A DNA stretch of 36,464 nucleotides from Microbacterium sp. SD291 (GTDB taxonomy: Bacteria; Actinomycetota; Actinomycetes; Actinomycetales; Microbacteriaceae): contig NZ_JADIJR010000030.1 of the NCBI RefSeq assembly GCF_017355365.1, positions 1 to 36,464 of the forward strand, given 5' to 3'. A program made the translations under genes and the position numbers. Under the pieces are notes generated by a model that was not told the DNA's origin, made no database searches, and was given only the letters and a program-made list of their open reading frames with translations. This document shows positions 1-9,012 of this stretch, one piece after another. Each line of letters begins with the position of its first letter. Position 1 is the stretch's first letter.

Positions 1-1
1 G

Positions 2-931
2 AGCGGCCAGGCCGAGCTCGTGACCAGGCTCGGCGAGCGGCTGGGGGACGCCGACAACTTCCTCGGCTTCACCCTGGGGAACGAGACCAACCAGTTCTCG
101 GCGCAGACGCACCCCTCGCCGTGGCCGGTCACCGAGGCGGAGGCGGCGAACTGGATCAGCACGCTGCTGGATGCCGCGCACGCCGCGGCGCCCGCGCAGC
201 AGCACGTGCACAGCGAGTACGACGCCGCCTGGTACATGGACGGCCACGGGTTCACCCCCGCCCTCGCCTCGCGCCTCGGCGACATCACGACGGTGCACTC
301 GTGGATCTTCAACGGCACCGCGCAGAGGTACGGCGGCAGGTCAGTGGCATCCGATCGCCATGCCGAGTACATGATCGAGCTCTCGCGCGCGTTCGCCACC
401 GACCCCGGTCGCGCGATCTGGCTGCAGGAGGTCGGCGCGCCGTCGAACTGCCTGACGCCCGACGAGACGCCCGGCTTCCTCGAGGCGACCGTGCGCTCGG
501 CGGCCCGCACCGAGAACCTGTGGGGTGTCACCTGGTGGTGCTCGCACGATGTGAGCCGCAGCCTCGCCGACTTCCCCGAGCTCGAGTACACCCTCGGGCT
601 GATCGATCAGGACGGCGCCGCGAAGCCGATAGGCCGCCGGTTCGCCGAGATCATCCCGGAGCTGCGCGAGCGGCGCCCGGCCCCGGCACGCACGCTCGGG
701 ATCGTGATCGAGGTCGACGAGGGCGAGGTCCCGGTCAGCCGCTCCGCGATGGCTCCCGGCGGCTCGATCTTCCAGGCCTGGGTGGACGCGTGCGAGGCCG
801 GTGCCGATCCGGCGTTCGTCACGTCGGCGGATGCCGAGAAGCCAGAGGTCCTCGCGGCACGCGGCATCACCGAGCTGGTGCACCCCGTCCTCAGCGGCGA
901 TGCCTACTCCTCGCAGAACACCGTCGTCTGA
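2..931 (+). CDS. Glycoside hydrolase (clan GH-A-like), 5' end outside window
   Basis: The open frame runs in from the left edge, so the N-terminus is missing; the GTG at 20 is probably internal. The visible 309 residues look like the second half of a (beta/alpha)8 retaining glycosidase. LGNETNQ resembles the Asn-Glu acid/base motif of clan [13 protein letters not shown] resembles the later strand with the nucleophile Glu, and [23 protein letters not shown] resembles the last barrel strand. A short C-terminal extension (about the last 90 residues) has no recognised domain. The substrate cannot be read from this; GH5-like mannanase or glucanase activity is possible. It converges on the LacI-type gene at 1031-2056, with a strong inverted repeat between them. 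Family assignment is moderate, specificity unknown. Confidence 0.65.
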   Translation, partial: SGQAELVTRLGERLGDADNFLGFTLGNETNQFSAQTHPSPWPVTEAEAANWISTLLDAAHAAAPAQQHVHSEYDAAWYMDGHGFTPALASRLGDITTVHSWIFNGTAQRYGGRSVASDRHAEYMIELSRAFATDPGRAIWLQEVGAPSNCLTPDETPGFLEATVRSAARTENLWGVTWWCSHDVSRSLADFPELEYTLGLIDQDGAAKPIGRRFAEIIPELRERRPAPARTLGIVIEVDEGEVPVSRSAMAPGGSIFQAWVDACEAGADPAFVTSADAEKPEVLAARGITELVHPVLSGDAYSSQNTVV

Positions 932-942
932 GCATCCCCCTT

Positions 943-1005
943 CGCTCCCGTCGCAGAAACGCCCGCCTGATCGCGGTTTTGGCGTGCGTTTTCGCGACGG
1001 GAGCG
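943..1005. terminator. Bidirectional terminator hairpin
   Basis: CGCTCCCGTCGC (943-954) pairs perfectly with 994-1005. The interior contains further pairing (AAACGC with GCGTTTT, and CCGC with GCGG), giving one long cruciform-like stem. It lies between the stops of two convergent genes, so it probably terminates both. Confidence 0.7.
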
Positions 1006-1030
1006 GAGACGGCAGCGACGAGAGCGGGGC

Positions 1031-2056
1031 TCAGGCGCGCGGCGCGGCCGTGCTCTCGCGCACGGTGAGCTGCGGCTGCGCACCGATCCGATCGCCGAGC
1101 ACCTCGGGGGCGTCGATCTGCTCGAGCAGGAACCCCGCGGCATTCGCTCCGAGACCGAAGGTGTCTCGGGTGATGCAGGTGAGCGACGGATGCACCAGCC
1201 CGGCGACGACCGAGTCGTCGAAGGAGGCGATCGACAGCTCGCCTGGCACCGAGATGCCCATCTCCTGCGCCACTCTGAGGCCGGCGATGGCCATCACGTC
1301 GTTGTCGTAGACAATCGCGGAGGGGCGGTCGGCGCGGCTCAGCACGCGGCGGGTTGTGGCGGATGCCGCAGCGGGCGAGAAGTCCGTGGCGATCACCTCA
1401 CCGGTCACGCCTCGGCCGACCAGGCCCGACAGCACCTCCATGCGCAGGCGCGTGTGCTGGAACTCCGCCGGTCCTGCGATATACGCGATCGACTGGTGCC
1501 CCAGGGCGCTGACATAGTCGAAGACGGAGTGCGCCACCTGGCTGTCGTCCAGCCAGATCGCGGCGGGCTCGCCCTCGGCCGAGGCGCGGCTCCCGATCAC
1601 GACGGCGGGGAGCCCGATGCTGATCAGCACGTCGAGGCGAGGGTCGTCCTCGAGCGGGTCGATCACGATCACGCCGTCGACCTGGTTCGCGCTGCGCCAG
1701 CGCCGGTAGGTCGCGACCTCCTCCTCGATCGAGGAGACGAGCACCATCTGCATCCCTATCCGGTTCGCGGCGAGCGCCGACTGCGCACCCGCGACCAGAT
1801 CGGTGAAGAAGGCCTCGGCGCCCAGCGTCTCGGCGCGACGGTTCACCGCGAAGCCGATGACGCCCGCGCGGGCGCCGACAAGGGCGCGTGCCGTCGAGCT
1901 CGGCAGCCACTGATGCTCCTCGGCGATCTCGAGGATGCGGCGGCGCGTCTGCTCGCTGACCCCGGGGCGTCCGTTGAGCGCGAACGATACCGCACCGGGC
2001 GACACCCCGGCGAGACGCGCGATGTCCGTGATGGTCACGCGCTTCGCTTTGGACAT
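1031..2056 (-). CDS. LacI-family transcriptional regulator
   Basis: The 341-residue protein has the standard LacI/GalR layout: an N-terminal HTH and hinge (VTITDIARLAGVSPGAVSFA, about residues 6-25, then SEQTRRRILEIAEEHQWLPSSTARALV), followed by a periplasmic-binding-protein-like effector domain. I start it at the ATG at 2056 rather than the in-frame GTG 9 bp upstream, because a -10-like TACAGT lies 7 nt before the ATG, the leaderless spacing seen at several genes here. It is downstream of the isomerase operon in the same direction, after a 34-bp gap, and tail-to-tail with the hydrolase at 2-931. Its operator is not evident. It may control the flanking sugar genes; the second LacI gene (7928-8914) is the likelier reader of the GAAATCGATTTC sites. 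Confidence 0.93.
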   Translation of the reverse strand: MSKAKRVTITDIARLAGVSPGAVSFALNGRPGVSEQTRRRILEIAEEHQWLPSSTARALVGARAGVIGFAVNRRAETLGAEAFFTDLVAGAQSALAANRIGMQMVLVSSIEEEVATYRRWRSANQVDGVIVIDPLEDDPRLDVLISIGLPAVVIGSRASAEGEPAAIWLDDSQVAHSVFDYVSALGHQSIAYIAGPAEFQHTRLRMEVLSGLVGRGVTGEVIATDFSPAAASATTRRVLSRADRPSAIVYDNDVMAIAGLRVAQEMGISVPGELSIASFDDSVVAGLVHPSLTCITRDTFGLGANAAGFLLEQIDAPEVLGDRIGAQPQLTVRESTAAPRA

Positions 2057-2063
2057 GCCCCCC

Positions 2064-2069
2064 ACTGTA
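2064..2069 (-). promoter_or_regulatory. -10 element, leaderless promoter of LacI gene
   Basis: On the minus strand TACAGT fits the actinobacterial TANNNT -10. Seven bases separate it from the ATG at 2056, so transcription should begin at or next to the start codon. The intervening run of G could alternatively act as a poor ribosome-binding site. Confidence 0.5.
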
Positions 2070-2090
2070 GCGATTCAGCCGTCGGGAGAG

Positions 2091-3725
2091 TCAGACGCTC
2101 ACGTCCCCCACGAGGTTCACCTTGATTCCCATGCCCGCGAACATCGCGGCCTTCGCGATGAGCGCCCTGTCGGCGGTCTCGGCGTCGGGTGCGTAGACGA
2201 GCTGGGCGTGGTTGGCCTTGTGCCGTGCCATGAACTGGTCGCGGGAGACACCGTGCAGCACCACGTGCGCGATCGGCCACTCGGGGTTCGTGGCGTCCTT
2301 GCGACGCTGGGTCTCCGCTGCGGGAAGTTCCACGACGGAGGCGCGGAAGATGTCGGCCTGCAGGATGCCGTCGGCGATGAACACGCGCGAGAGCACGATC
2401 TCGCCGGGCTTGGAGACCCCGTTGATGGTCGCCCCGCCGGCGGGGAAGAAGACGTGCCCCTGCCGCCAGCCCTCGGCCTTGTCCCAGCCGCCGAGGTGCG
2501 AGGCCGGCACGGAGCCGGAGATCTCGTACACCCAGACGAACTCGCCGTCGTGGTCCTCGCCCCAGCGCACGTCGTGCAGGGTGTTGTCGGGGACGAGTCC
2601 CATCGCGCGCCAGACGCGGTCGGTGACGAGCGCGTCGACCGCGACGCCCTCGTCGGCCTCGTTGAAGTGCGGGAAGGCACGGCCCTCGTGCAGGATCCTG
2701 CTGCCGTCGCGGGAGGTCACCGGCGGGCGCTCGGTGGAGTTCAGGATGCCCTCGGCGAGGTCGGATGCCGGCACCAGGTCCTTCAGGCCCTGCTGGTACT
2801 GGATGCCGACCGCGTCGAGGCCGAAGTCGTCGGCGATGCGGAGCGCCGCGATGTACATCTTCAGCTGCCACTGCACCTGGTCGCGGGTGAGCTCGGTGGC
2901 GGCATCCTCGCCGTACTTGAAGGTCATGCCGTGGTCGATGAGCCAGTCGTAGGCGGCATCCCCCTCGGCATCCGTCACCTGCAGCATCTCGGCGTACAGG
3001 GCCGACTGCGACAGCCGCTCCTTGTAGATGCCGGTCTTGTTGAGCAGCTCGTCGTCGAAGATCGCGTTGTACATGCCCATGCAGCCCTCGTCGAAGACGC
3101 CGATGATGGCCTTCTCGGCGAGCATCTCGGCGGCGAGCGCCTCGCCCAGCTGCTTCTCGGGGCTGTCCGGCAGCGCGGGCAGCGCCCGCACGTGCGAGTC
3201 GTCGTGGGTGATGGAGCCGGTCTCTGTCCACTCCCGGATGCCGGCCTTGAACCAGTCGTCGGTGAAGTCGACCGACCAGATGGTGGCGTAGGGTTTGGCC
3301 ATCTTGGTGAGTCCCGCGTTCAGGCCGAGCAGGCCGACGAGGCCGGGCCAGTCGCCGGCGAAGTTCGCGACAGTGAGGATCGGCCCCTCGTGCGTGCGCA
3401 GGCCGGCGAGCACGTGGTGCGAGTACTGCCAGACGGCCTCGGCGACGATGAGCGGAGCGTCGGTCGGGATGTTCTTGAACACCTCGAGCCCCATGCGCTG
3501 GCTGGAGATGAAGCCGTGGCCGGTCGCGGGGTCGACGTCGTTCGCGCGGATGACGGTCCAGCCGAGCTCGTTGAAGACGCCGGTGACGCCCGCCTCGAGT
3601 TCGACCTGAACGGGCCAGCCGCCCGTGTTCGCCGCCTCGCGCAGGTCGCCGGAGGCGATCAGGTACGCGGTCTTCGGGACGGATGCGGGGCGGGATGCCG
3701 GTGCCGGCAGGGTGTAGGTGGTCAT
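2091..3725 (-). CDS. L-fucose/D-arabinose isomerase family protein (likely D-arabinose isomerase)
   Basis: The 544-residue protein resembles the FucI fold family: an N-terminal Rossmann-like half and a C-terminal half with metal and active-site motifs. Visible landmarks are FDEGCMGMYN (211-220), GIQYQQGLKD (307-316), HVFFPAGGATING (424-436) and RHKANH (501-506), in the order in which FucI carries its Glu, Asp and His ligands of Mn2+. FucI enzymes interconvert L-fucose and L-fuculose and also D-arabinose and D-ribulose. With D-arabinan-type hydrolases and a pentulose-type kinase next door, D-arabinose is the more likely substrate; this is inference. The ATG at 3725 follows GGAGG and overlaps the stop of the GH116 gene (ATGA). 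It is the last gene of the kinase-GH116-isomerase operon. Confidence 0.85.
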   Translation of the reverse strand: MTTYTLPAPASRPASVPKTAYLIASGDLREAANTGGWPVQVELEAGVTGVFNELGWTVIRANDVDPATGHGFISSQRMGLEVFKNIPTDAPLIVAEAVWQYSHHVLAGLRTHEGPILTVANFAGDWPGLVGLLGLNAGLTKMAKPYATIWSVDFTDDWFKAGIREWTETGSITHDDSHVRALPALPDSPEKQLGEALAAEMLAEKAIIGVFDEGCMGMYNAIFDDELLNKTGIYKERLSQSALYAEMLQVTDAEGDAAYDWLIDHGMTFKYGEDAATELTRDQVQWQLKMYIAALRIADDFGLDAVGIQYQQGLKDLVPASDLAEGILNSTERPPVTSRDGSRILHEGRAFPHFNEADEGVAVDALVTDRVWRAMGLVPDNTLHDVRWGEDHDGEFVWVYEISGSVPASHLGGWDKAEGWRQGHVFFPAGGATINGVSKPGEIVLSRVFIADGILQADIFRASVVELPAAETQRRKDATNPEWPIAHVVLHGVSRDQFMARHKANHAQLVYAPDAETADRALIAKAAMFAGMGIKVNLVGDVSV

Positions 3726-6304
3726 GATGCCTCCGGTGTTGGGGTCGTGGTGAGCGGGAACCGCTGGGTCGCTGAGCCTGTCGAAGCGCCGGCTCGGAGT
3801 CGGATGCCGCGGCCGATGCTGCGGTCGTGCAGCTGAAGGTCGTCGATCTCGAGGGCGCCGCCGTCGAGATGAAGGACGAGGGCGTCGTCGTCGATCTCGA
3901 CGCGACCCCAGCCGGTGCCCGTGGTGAACAGGCTTCGGAACGCACTCGCGGTGGCGGGTGCGAAGGACAGCGTCCTGCTCGGTGCGTCCCACTGCGCACC
4001 GCTCGCGCCGAGCAGCAGCGCCCAGGAGGCGAGCGAGCGGGCGTAGTGGTTGCCGCACTCGATCTCGTTCCACGGGCTGCGATGCGTGCCGTCGTAGCGG
4101 GCCCGCAGCGCGGTCTCGATGCGCAGTGCGTCATCGACCCGGCCTGCGAAGAGGAGCGAGGCTGCGACCTGATGCTCGATGCCCGTCCACACCTCGTCCG
4201 AGTAGACGAACGGGATCGCGGGCCGCCCGCCGTGCGGCCAGGAGGCGAGCAGGAGACCGGCCTCGTCGTTCAGCGCGTACACGCGCTGAGTGCTCTCGTG
4301 GGCGGAGAGGTCGTCGCGGAAGTTGTGGGCGGCGATCGCGGCGAGGGCGGAGTCGACGCGTTCCGGCGGCAGGATGTGGCCGAGCCCGTTCACGAACGCG
4401 TGGAACTGCCCGAGCAGCTGGTCGGAGAGCACGCCGTCGCCGTACTGGTAGCGGTGGGCATCAGGGTCATCGATCACCTGGCGGTAGTACTCGCCGTTCC
4501 AGAGCGTCTCGTCCATCGCCGCGGCGACGTGGTCGGCGCGCGCGCTCCAGACGCGGGCGCGCACGGTCTCGCCGAGGTGCTCGGCCATGCGCGTGCCGGC
4601 TCGGAGGGCGGCGAGGTAGACGCCGTTCGCGAGCGGCTCCGCACCGTGGAACTCGATGTCGTAGGTGTTGTGCATCTCCCCGTCGAGGAGGCCGTCGCCG
4701 TCGCGATCCCACTCGCGGATCGCGTAGTCGAGCGTGCGGGCGGCGGCCGGCCACAGCTCCCGGAGGAAGCCGTCGCCGCCGCTGAAGCGCCACTCGCGGT
4801 GGAGGCGCAGCAGGGTGCCGAGCTGCCCGTCGACGGCCGGTCCCATGAACCACGAGGGGCCGCCGAAGACGCGGTTGCCACGGAACTTCTGGGCTCCCGT
4901 CTCGTCGGTCTCGAGGAGGAACTCGACGCGGCGGGCGCTGCGCTCGAGCGAGGGGAACAGCCAGGCGAGGGTCTGCGCATACGACCAGACGTGGGTGCAG
5001 GTGCCCTCGCACGAGCCGGCGTGGTCGAACGACCCCTCCCACGCCGCGAAGACCGGCCCCTCCCCCAGCTCGGGGGTGGGCGACTCGAGCACGAAGCAGG
5101 TGGTGGAGCGGGCTGCGGCGATGTTCGCGCCGATCGCGTCGGCGAGCACGGGGTCGAGGCTGCCCCCGTAGAGCGCCTCGACGAAGGCATCCGTCGTCGA
5201 CTCCAGAGCCGGGAGGTGCGCATGCAGATGGCGGGCGGCCGACCAGGCATCCGGCCAGAGCGTCGCGTAGTGATTGCGGACGCCCTTCGAGAGGCTCAGG
5301 GACCCATCCTCAGGCGGATCCGCCAAGACGATGTGCCCGTGCCACCCCCGGCGCCGGTTGGGGAAGCTCCATGACAGCACGAACTCGAAGTCGCGGCTCT
5401 CGCCCGCCGCGAGCGTGTGCACGATCCCCAGTGAGCCCGTGCGGATGCGCGGCAACTTCGCGAGCATCTGCTCCTCGGTGAGGGGCGCCGCAGACCGATC
5501 GGCGTCGAGCTCGGCGAACAGGCCGCGTGGCCGGTCTTCGAGCGTGAGCCGGGGCTCGGGGGCGAGCAGTCCGTCGGCGGTGAGGTCGTTCCAGAACAGC
5601 CTGGCGCCATCGGGCCAGTAGCTGGTCACCCACTGCGGCTTGACGGTGGTCGCGGCATCCCTCGTCGTGAGACCGAGCGTGCCATAGCCGGGGTCGTCCT
5701 CGGGAAGATCGATGCCGAAGTCGAGCCCGCGCACGTCGCCGTCGTCGCGCCAGCGCACGGTCTGGGTCGCCCTCATGCCCCACGGCCCGTCTCCGCGGCC
5801 GGCGGTGTGCGAGACGCTGCCGACGACCGTGACCGCCACCGGCACTCCGCCCGGATTGGTGACGCGGTACCGCAGCACCGCCGCGGGGATGCCGGAGGCG
5901 TCGGCGTCGAGAGGGACGAGCGGCGTGAAGGCGTGCAGGCTCACCTCGACCGGGAGCATCCGATCCGTGAAATCGACGTCCACCACCGGGTACTCGCCGT
6001 GGAGTGTCGCGGCGTCGAGCCGCGGGAGACCCGCGAGCTGGTCGAAGGCGTACCCGGCATCCGCGTCGTGGCGGCCCGTGAGCCGCGCCTCCAGCACCCG
6101 GGTGACCGGCGCGGCGCCCTCGGCGGCGGCGTGGATCGCGAAGAACGAGTGCGGATTGCGGCGGCCCTTGTCCGGGAGGTTCTCGAACTCCCAGTCGCGC
6201 AGCTCGCCGCGTGCGCCGATCGACACGTTGCCGGTGCCGATGCCGCCGAGCGGGAAGGCGGTCGCCTGCGAGGTGTGCGGGATGCCGCGGGCGCGGCGGG
6301 TCAT
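3722..6304 (-). CDS. GH116-family glycosidase (candidate exo-beta-D-arabinofuranosidase)
   Basis: The 860-residue protein has the GH116/GBA2-like layout: an N-terminal beta-sandwich (about 1-330) starting with the FPLGGIGTGNVSIG segment, and an (alpha/alpha)6 catalytic domain. Signatures are AAWEGSFDHAGSCEGTCTHVWS... (nucleophile candidate E423; GTCTHVW is typical of the family) and HNTYD (545-549, acid/base candidate D549). There is no signal peptide, so it acts in the cytoplasm on imported oligosaccharides. Family members include beta-glucosidases, beta-xylosidases and, from Microbacterium, an exo-beta-D-arabinofuranosidase; context favours the last. Start ATG at 6304 overlaps the kinase stop, and its own stop overlaps the isomerase start. 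Two REP-like repeats are embedded in the reading frame, giving SLSLSKG (335-341) and a stretch near the C-terminus. Confidence 0.85.
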   Translation of the reverse strand: MTRRARGIPHTSQATAFPLGGIGTGNVSIGARGELRDWEFENLPDKGRRNPHSFFAIHAAAEGAAPVTRVLEARLTGRHDADAGYAFDQLAGLPRLDAATLHGEYPVVDVDFTDRMLPVEVSLHAFTPLVPLDADASGIPAAVLRYRVTNPGGVPVAVTVVGSVSHTAGRGDGPWGMRATQTVRWRDDGDVRGLDFGIDLPEDDPGYGTLGLTTRDAATTVKPQWVTSYWPDGARLFWNDLTADGLLAPEPRLTLEDRPRGLFAELDADRSAAPLTEEQMLAKLPRIRTGSLGIVHTLAAGESRDFEFVLSWSFPNRRRGWHGHIVLADPPEDGSLSLSKGVRNHYATLWPDAWSAARHLHAHLPALESTTDAFVEALYGGSLDPVLADAIGANIAAARSTTCFVLESPTPELGEGPVFAAWEGSFDHAGSCEGTCTHVWSYAQTLAWLFPSLERSARRVEFLLETDETGAQKFRGNRVFGGPSWFMGPAVDGQLGTLLRLHREWRFSGGDGFLRELWPAAARTLDYAIREWDRDGDGLLDGEMHNTYDIEFHGAEPLANGVYLAALRAGTRMAEHLGETVRARVWSARADHVAAAMDETLWNGEYYRQVIDDPDAHRYQYGDGVLSDQLLGQFHAFVNGLGHILPPERVDSALAAIAAHNFRDDLSAHESTQRVYALNDEAGLLLASWPHGGRPAIPFVYSDEVWTGIEHQVAASLLFAGRVDDALRIETALRARYDGTHRSPWNEIECGNHYARSLASWALLLGASGAQWDAPSRTLSFAPATASAFRSLFTTGTGWGRVEIDDDALVLHLDGGALEIDDLQLHDRSIGRGIRLRAGASTGSATQRFPLTTTPTPEAS
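3766..3790. repeat. REP-like dispersed repeat (copy 1)
   Basis: The core CTGAGCCTGTCGAAG (3772-3786) is a diverged copy of a repeat found four times in the window. It lies inside the GH116 coding sequence near its 3' end and encodes part of GASTGSATQRF, within an otherwise family-poor tail. Confidence 0.55.
5282..5305. repeat. REP-like dispersed repeat (copy 2)
   Basis: CCCTTCGAGAGGCTCAGGGA, one base from the consensus, lies in the GH116 gene and encodes SLSLSKG at the end of the beta-sandwich domain. The neighbouring sequence PPEDGS...VRNH looks like a surface loop, a tolerable place for an in-frame insertion. Confidence 0.6.
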
Positions 6305-7797
6305 GCGAAGGCTCCGCGCTGGTCGGCCGCGAGCTCGTGCACGACATCCTTCGACGCCTCGTACAGCCGCACGTACCGGTCGAACAGGGTGTCGTAGAGC
6401 GGGCGGACGGACTCGTCGGGGCGGATGCTCTCGGCGATCGGGTTCCAGTCCGTGATCGCCGGCACCGCTGCGTCGTCGGCGGCCGTGGCCGTGGCGGCGA
6501 GGAATGCGGCGCCGTAGCTCGCGCCGATCGTCGTCTGCGGCACCTCCTGCACGAGACCGGTGACGTCCGACACGACCTGCAGCCAGAGCCGGCCCTGGGT
6601 GCCGCCGCCGACGGCGACGATGCGACGGATGTCGGCGCCTGCCGCCCGCATCGTCTCGACGTTGTGCCGGACGCCGAGCGCCGTGGCCTCGAGGGCGGCG
6701 CGGTAGAGGTCTCCGCGGGTGTGTTCGAGGGTCAGGCCGGCGATGACGCCGCGAGCATCCGGGTCCTGGATCGGCGTGCGCTCCCCCGCGAAATAAGGCA
6801 GCATCAGCAGGCCGTTCGCACCGGGCGTCGAATCTGCGGCCTCGGCGAGCAGGGCGGGGTAGTCGGCGCCGGACAGATCCTTCAGCCACGCGGTGAGCGC
6901 GCCCGAGGTGGAGAGCCCGCCGGCGAGGTTGCGCGTGCCCGCGAAAGCTCCGGCGGTCGTCCACATCGAGGGGGTGCGGAGCGTCTGCGCCCCCGTGGCC
7001 ACGAGAAACATCGTGGTGCCGTACATCAGCATGAGGTCGCCGACCTCGTGCGCGCCGACGCTGACCGCTTCGGTCCAGGCGTCGATCGTCCCCGTGATCA
7101 CCGGCGTGCCCTCGGGGATGCCGGTGAGGGATGCCGCCGCCGCGGTGACGGTGCCGGCGATGTCGCCTGCCCAGTGCAGAGCGGGCTGCTCGATGGCCGA
7201 CGCGTAGCGCGACCACCACGGCCCGTGCCAGCGCTCCGCCTCGATGTCGTAGAGGGGCGAGACCTGGCTCGCGGACTGGTGGTCGAGCACGTATGCGCCG
7301 GTGAGCTTGCGCGCGAGCCACGATGCCGGCATGAACAGCCGGCGCGTCCGCGACCAGGCATCCGGCTCCTGGTCGGCGACCCAGGCGATCTTCGGGCCGC
7401 CTGCCTGAGACGTGAGCGTCGAGCCGCCGACCCGCACGATGTCGTCGGCGCCGAGTTCGGCGGTCATCCGCTCGATCTGCGCGGTGGAGCGGGTGTCGAC
7501 GCCGTAGAGGATCGCAGGGCGCACGGGTTCGTCGTGCTCGTCGGCGAGCAGGACGCACGGGCCCATCCCGCTGACCCCGACTCCGGCGATTGCGGCATCC
7601 GGAACCCGGTCGAGCAGCTCCCGCGTGAGGGTGACGAATTCGTCCCACCACACACGGCCGTCCATCTCCACCCAGCCTGTGTGCGGACGGGTGACCTCGT
7701 GCGATCGCGTCGCAGACGCGAGAATCACGCCGTCGGCATCCACCAGCACGCCTTTGCTGCTGGATGTGCCGATGTCCACCCCGAGGGTGCAGCGCAT
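6301..7797 (-). CDS. FGGY-family carbohydrate kinase (candidate D-ribulokinase)
   Basis: The 498-residue length and motifs fit the FGGY family: phosphate-binding GVDIGTSSSKG (6-16), WVEMDGRVWWDEF, the substrate-region GVGVSGMGPC...ILYGVDTRS, PYFAGERTP, and the second signature VGGGTQGRLWLQVVSDVTG. It should phosphorylate a ketose. Xylulokinases and ribulokinases cannot be told apart safely by eye; the isomerase in the same operon points to D-ribulose, giving D-ribulose 5-phosphate. I use the ATG at 7797, preceded by AAGGAGG with good spacing; an upstream extension in frame would read through the operator and is rejected. It is the first gene of the operon, with a GAAATCGATTTC operator between the promoter hexamers. 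Its stop overlaps the GH116 start (ATGA), implying coupled translation. Confidence 0.88.
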   Translation of the reverse strand: MRCTLGVDIGTSSSKGVLVDADGVILASATRSHEVTRPHTGWVEMDGRVWWDEFVTLTRELLDRVPDAAIAGVGVSGMGPCVLLADEHDEPVRPAILYGVDTRSTAQIERMTAELGADDIVRVGGSTLTSQAGGPKIAWVADQEPDAWSRTRRLFMPASWLARKLTGAYVLDHQSASQVSPLYDIEAERWHGPWWSRYASAIEQPALHWAGDIAGTVTAAAASLTGIPEGTPVITGTIDAWTEAVSVGAHEVGDLMLMYGTTMFLVATGAQTLRTPSMWTTAGAFAGTRNLAGGLSTSGALTAWLKDLSGADYPALLAEAADSTPGANGLLMLPYFAGERTPIQDPDARGVIAGLTLEHTRGDLYRAALEATALGVRHNVETMRAAGADIRRIVAVGGGTQGRLWLQVVSDVTGLVQEVPQTTIGASYGAAFLAATATAADDAAVPAITDWNPIAESIRPDESVRPLYDTLFDRYVRLYEASKDVVHELAADQRGAFA

Positions 7798-7845
7798 GGC
7801 GTCCTCCTTGAAACCCGAGCCGTCGAATCTGAAACCTGTTCGGCA

Positions 7846-7875
7846 ACTGTACGCGAAATCGATTTCATGATGCAA
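7846..7875 (-). promoter_or_regulatory. Promoter of kinase-GH116-isomerase operon with operator
   Basis: On the minus strand a -35 TTGCAT (7870-7875) and a -10 TACAGT (7846-7851) are separated by 18 bp. The perfect palindrome GAAATCGATTTC (7855-7866) fills the spacer. This is a standard geometry for repression by a LacI/GalR protein. The layout is nearly identical to that of the transporter promoter at 18024-18052. Confidence 0.75.
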
Positions 7876-7902
7876 GACGATGACGGATCTCACGGTGCGC
7901 AT

Positions 7903-7944
7903 CCGCCGCTCGCCGCGGCGGCAGCGGTCAGCTGCGAGCGGCGG
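7903..7944 (-). terminator. Hairpin over the end of the second LacI gene
   Basis: CCGCCGCTCGC (7903-7913) is perfectly complementary to 7934-7944, with a 20-nt loop that contains the LacI stop codon. It could end the LacI transcript before the downstream kinase promoter. There is no U tract. Confidence 0.5.
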
Positions 7945-8914
7945 AGGCCGGCTGGATCTCGTTGCGGAGCTCGACCGTGCGCGCCGGCTGCGAGTCGCCG
8001 CCGATGCGCTCGAGCAGCATCTTCGCCGCGGTCACGCCCATATGCCGTGCAGGCAGCCGCACCACCGTGACCGCCGTCGGAGAGAGCGTCGTGAAGGGCA
8101 GCGAGCCGATCACGGCGACGCCGACCTGCGGGGGCGTGAGGCCGTGCTCCGTGAGCACCTGGATCGCGCCGACGCCGATGAGGTTGTTTCCGGCGACCAC
8201 CGCGTCCGGCGGCTCAGGCAGCGCGAGGAGCTCCTCCATCGCCGCCCGCCCGCCGTCCACGCGGAACGTGGCGAACCGGGCGAGCTCGTCGAGATCGAGA
8301 TCGGGGTGCGCCGCGGCGAGCGCCGAGCGCCATCCGGCCGCGCGCTCCGCCGCGGTGTCGATGTGCTCCGGGCCCCCGATGTAGGCGATCCGCCGGTATC
8401 CGGCGTTGATCAGATCCTTGGTGGCCGACTTGCCGGCGGCGCGGTTGGCCATCACGACGCCGTCGATGTCGTAGGTCGTGCCGCGGTCGACGGCGACGAC
8501 GGGACGCCCGGTGGCGAGGATGCTGTCCAGGTTGGAGTGCTCGTCAGCGGTGGCGATGATGACGCCGGACATGTGCTCGGCGATCGCTATCCGCAGATAC
8601 GTCGCCTCCTTCTCGACCTGAGCATCCGAGTTGCAGAGCACGACCGAGTATCCGGCCTCAGAGGCGACATCCTCGACGCCGCGGGCCATCTCGGTGAAGT
8701 ACGGGTTCTCGATGTCCGGGATGACGAGCGCGATGACCTCGGAGCTCTGCCGCCGCAGCGTCCGGGCGGTGCGGTTGGGCGTGAAGCTCAGCTTGGCGGC
8801 CGCGTCGCGCACGGCGGCGACCTTCTCGTCGGAGACGCTGGTGCCGTTGAAGACGCGCGAGACCGTCGCGGGAGAGACTCCCGCGAGCTCCGCGACGTCG
8901 TAGATCGTGGCCAT
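7928..8914 (-). CDS. LacI-family repressor, likely regulator of the D-arabinan regulon
   Basis: The 328-residue protein has an N-terminal HTH (MATIYDVAELAGVSPATVSR, then VFNGTSVSDEKVAAVRDAAAKL), the hinge TPNRTARTLRRQ, and a sugar-binding effector domain beginning VIALVIPDIENPYFTEMARG. The ATG at 8914 has GTGAGG six bases upstream and is preferred to a GTG four codons earlier. The gene sits between two copies of the operator: one at 7855-7866 in front of the kinase operon and one at 8998-9009 in front of GH172. That position makes it the natural candidate for the protein that binds GAAATCGATTTC. The inducer would be D-arabinose or an arabino-oligosaccharide, which is inference. A possible own -10 is TACTGT at 8958-8963. 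Confidence 0.92.
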   Translation of the reverse strand: MATIYDVAELAGVSPATVSRVFNGTSVSDEKVAAVRDAAAKLSFTPNRTARTLRRQSSEVIALVIPDIENPYFTEMARGVEDVASEAGYSVVLCNSDAQVEKEATYLRIAIAEHMSGVIIATADEHSNLDSILATGRPVVAVDRGTTYDIDGVVMANRAAGKSATKDLINAGYRRIAYIGGPEHIDTAAERAAGWRSALAAAHPDLDLDELARFATFRVDGGRAAMEELLALPEPPDAVVAGNNLIGVGAIQVLTEHGLTPPQVGVAVIGSLPFTTLSPTAVTVVRLPARHMGVTAAKMLLERIGGDSQPARTVELRNEIQPASAARS

Positions 8915-8997
8915 GTCGAACCTCACTGCCCTGCCCGGCCGTGCCGGATGTGATGCAACAGTATCGCGCGCGCAGGGCCTCTCTGGCGTTCTGGCGT

Positions 8998-9012
8998 GAA
9001 ATCGATTACATT
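8998..9012 (+). promoter_or_regulatory. Operator and -10 of the GH172 gene (leaderless)
   Basis: GAAATCGATTAC (8998-9009) matches the operator in 11 of 12 positions. It overlaps TACATT (9007-9012), a TANNNT -10 that ends 7 nt before the ATG at 9020. No ribosome-binding site is present, so a leaderless transcript blocked by the repressor at the -10 is the simplest reading. Confidence 0.65.

Noticed and set aside
2..931. Assigning the edge hydrolase to mannan of lipoarabinomannan
   Set aside because: Only the C-terminal part is visible, no regulon operator is seen nearby, and the motifs do not fix the substrate.
3722..7846. A single 1374-residue minus-strand frame covering the GH116 gene and the antisense of much of the kinase gene
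   Set aside because: Only the part from 6304 down resembles a known family; the upstream part is a shadow frame of the FGGY kinase, which has its own ribosome-binding site and promoter.
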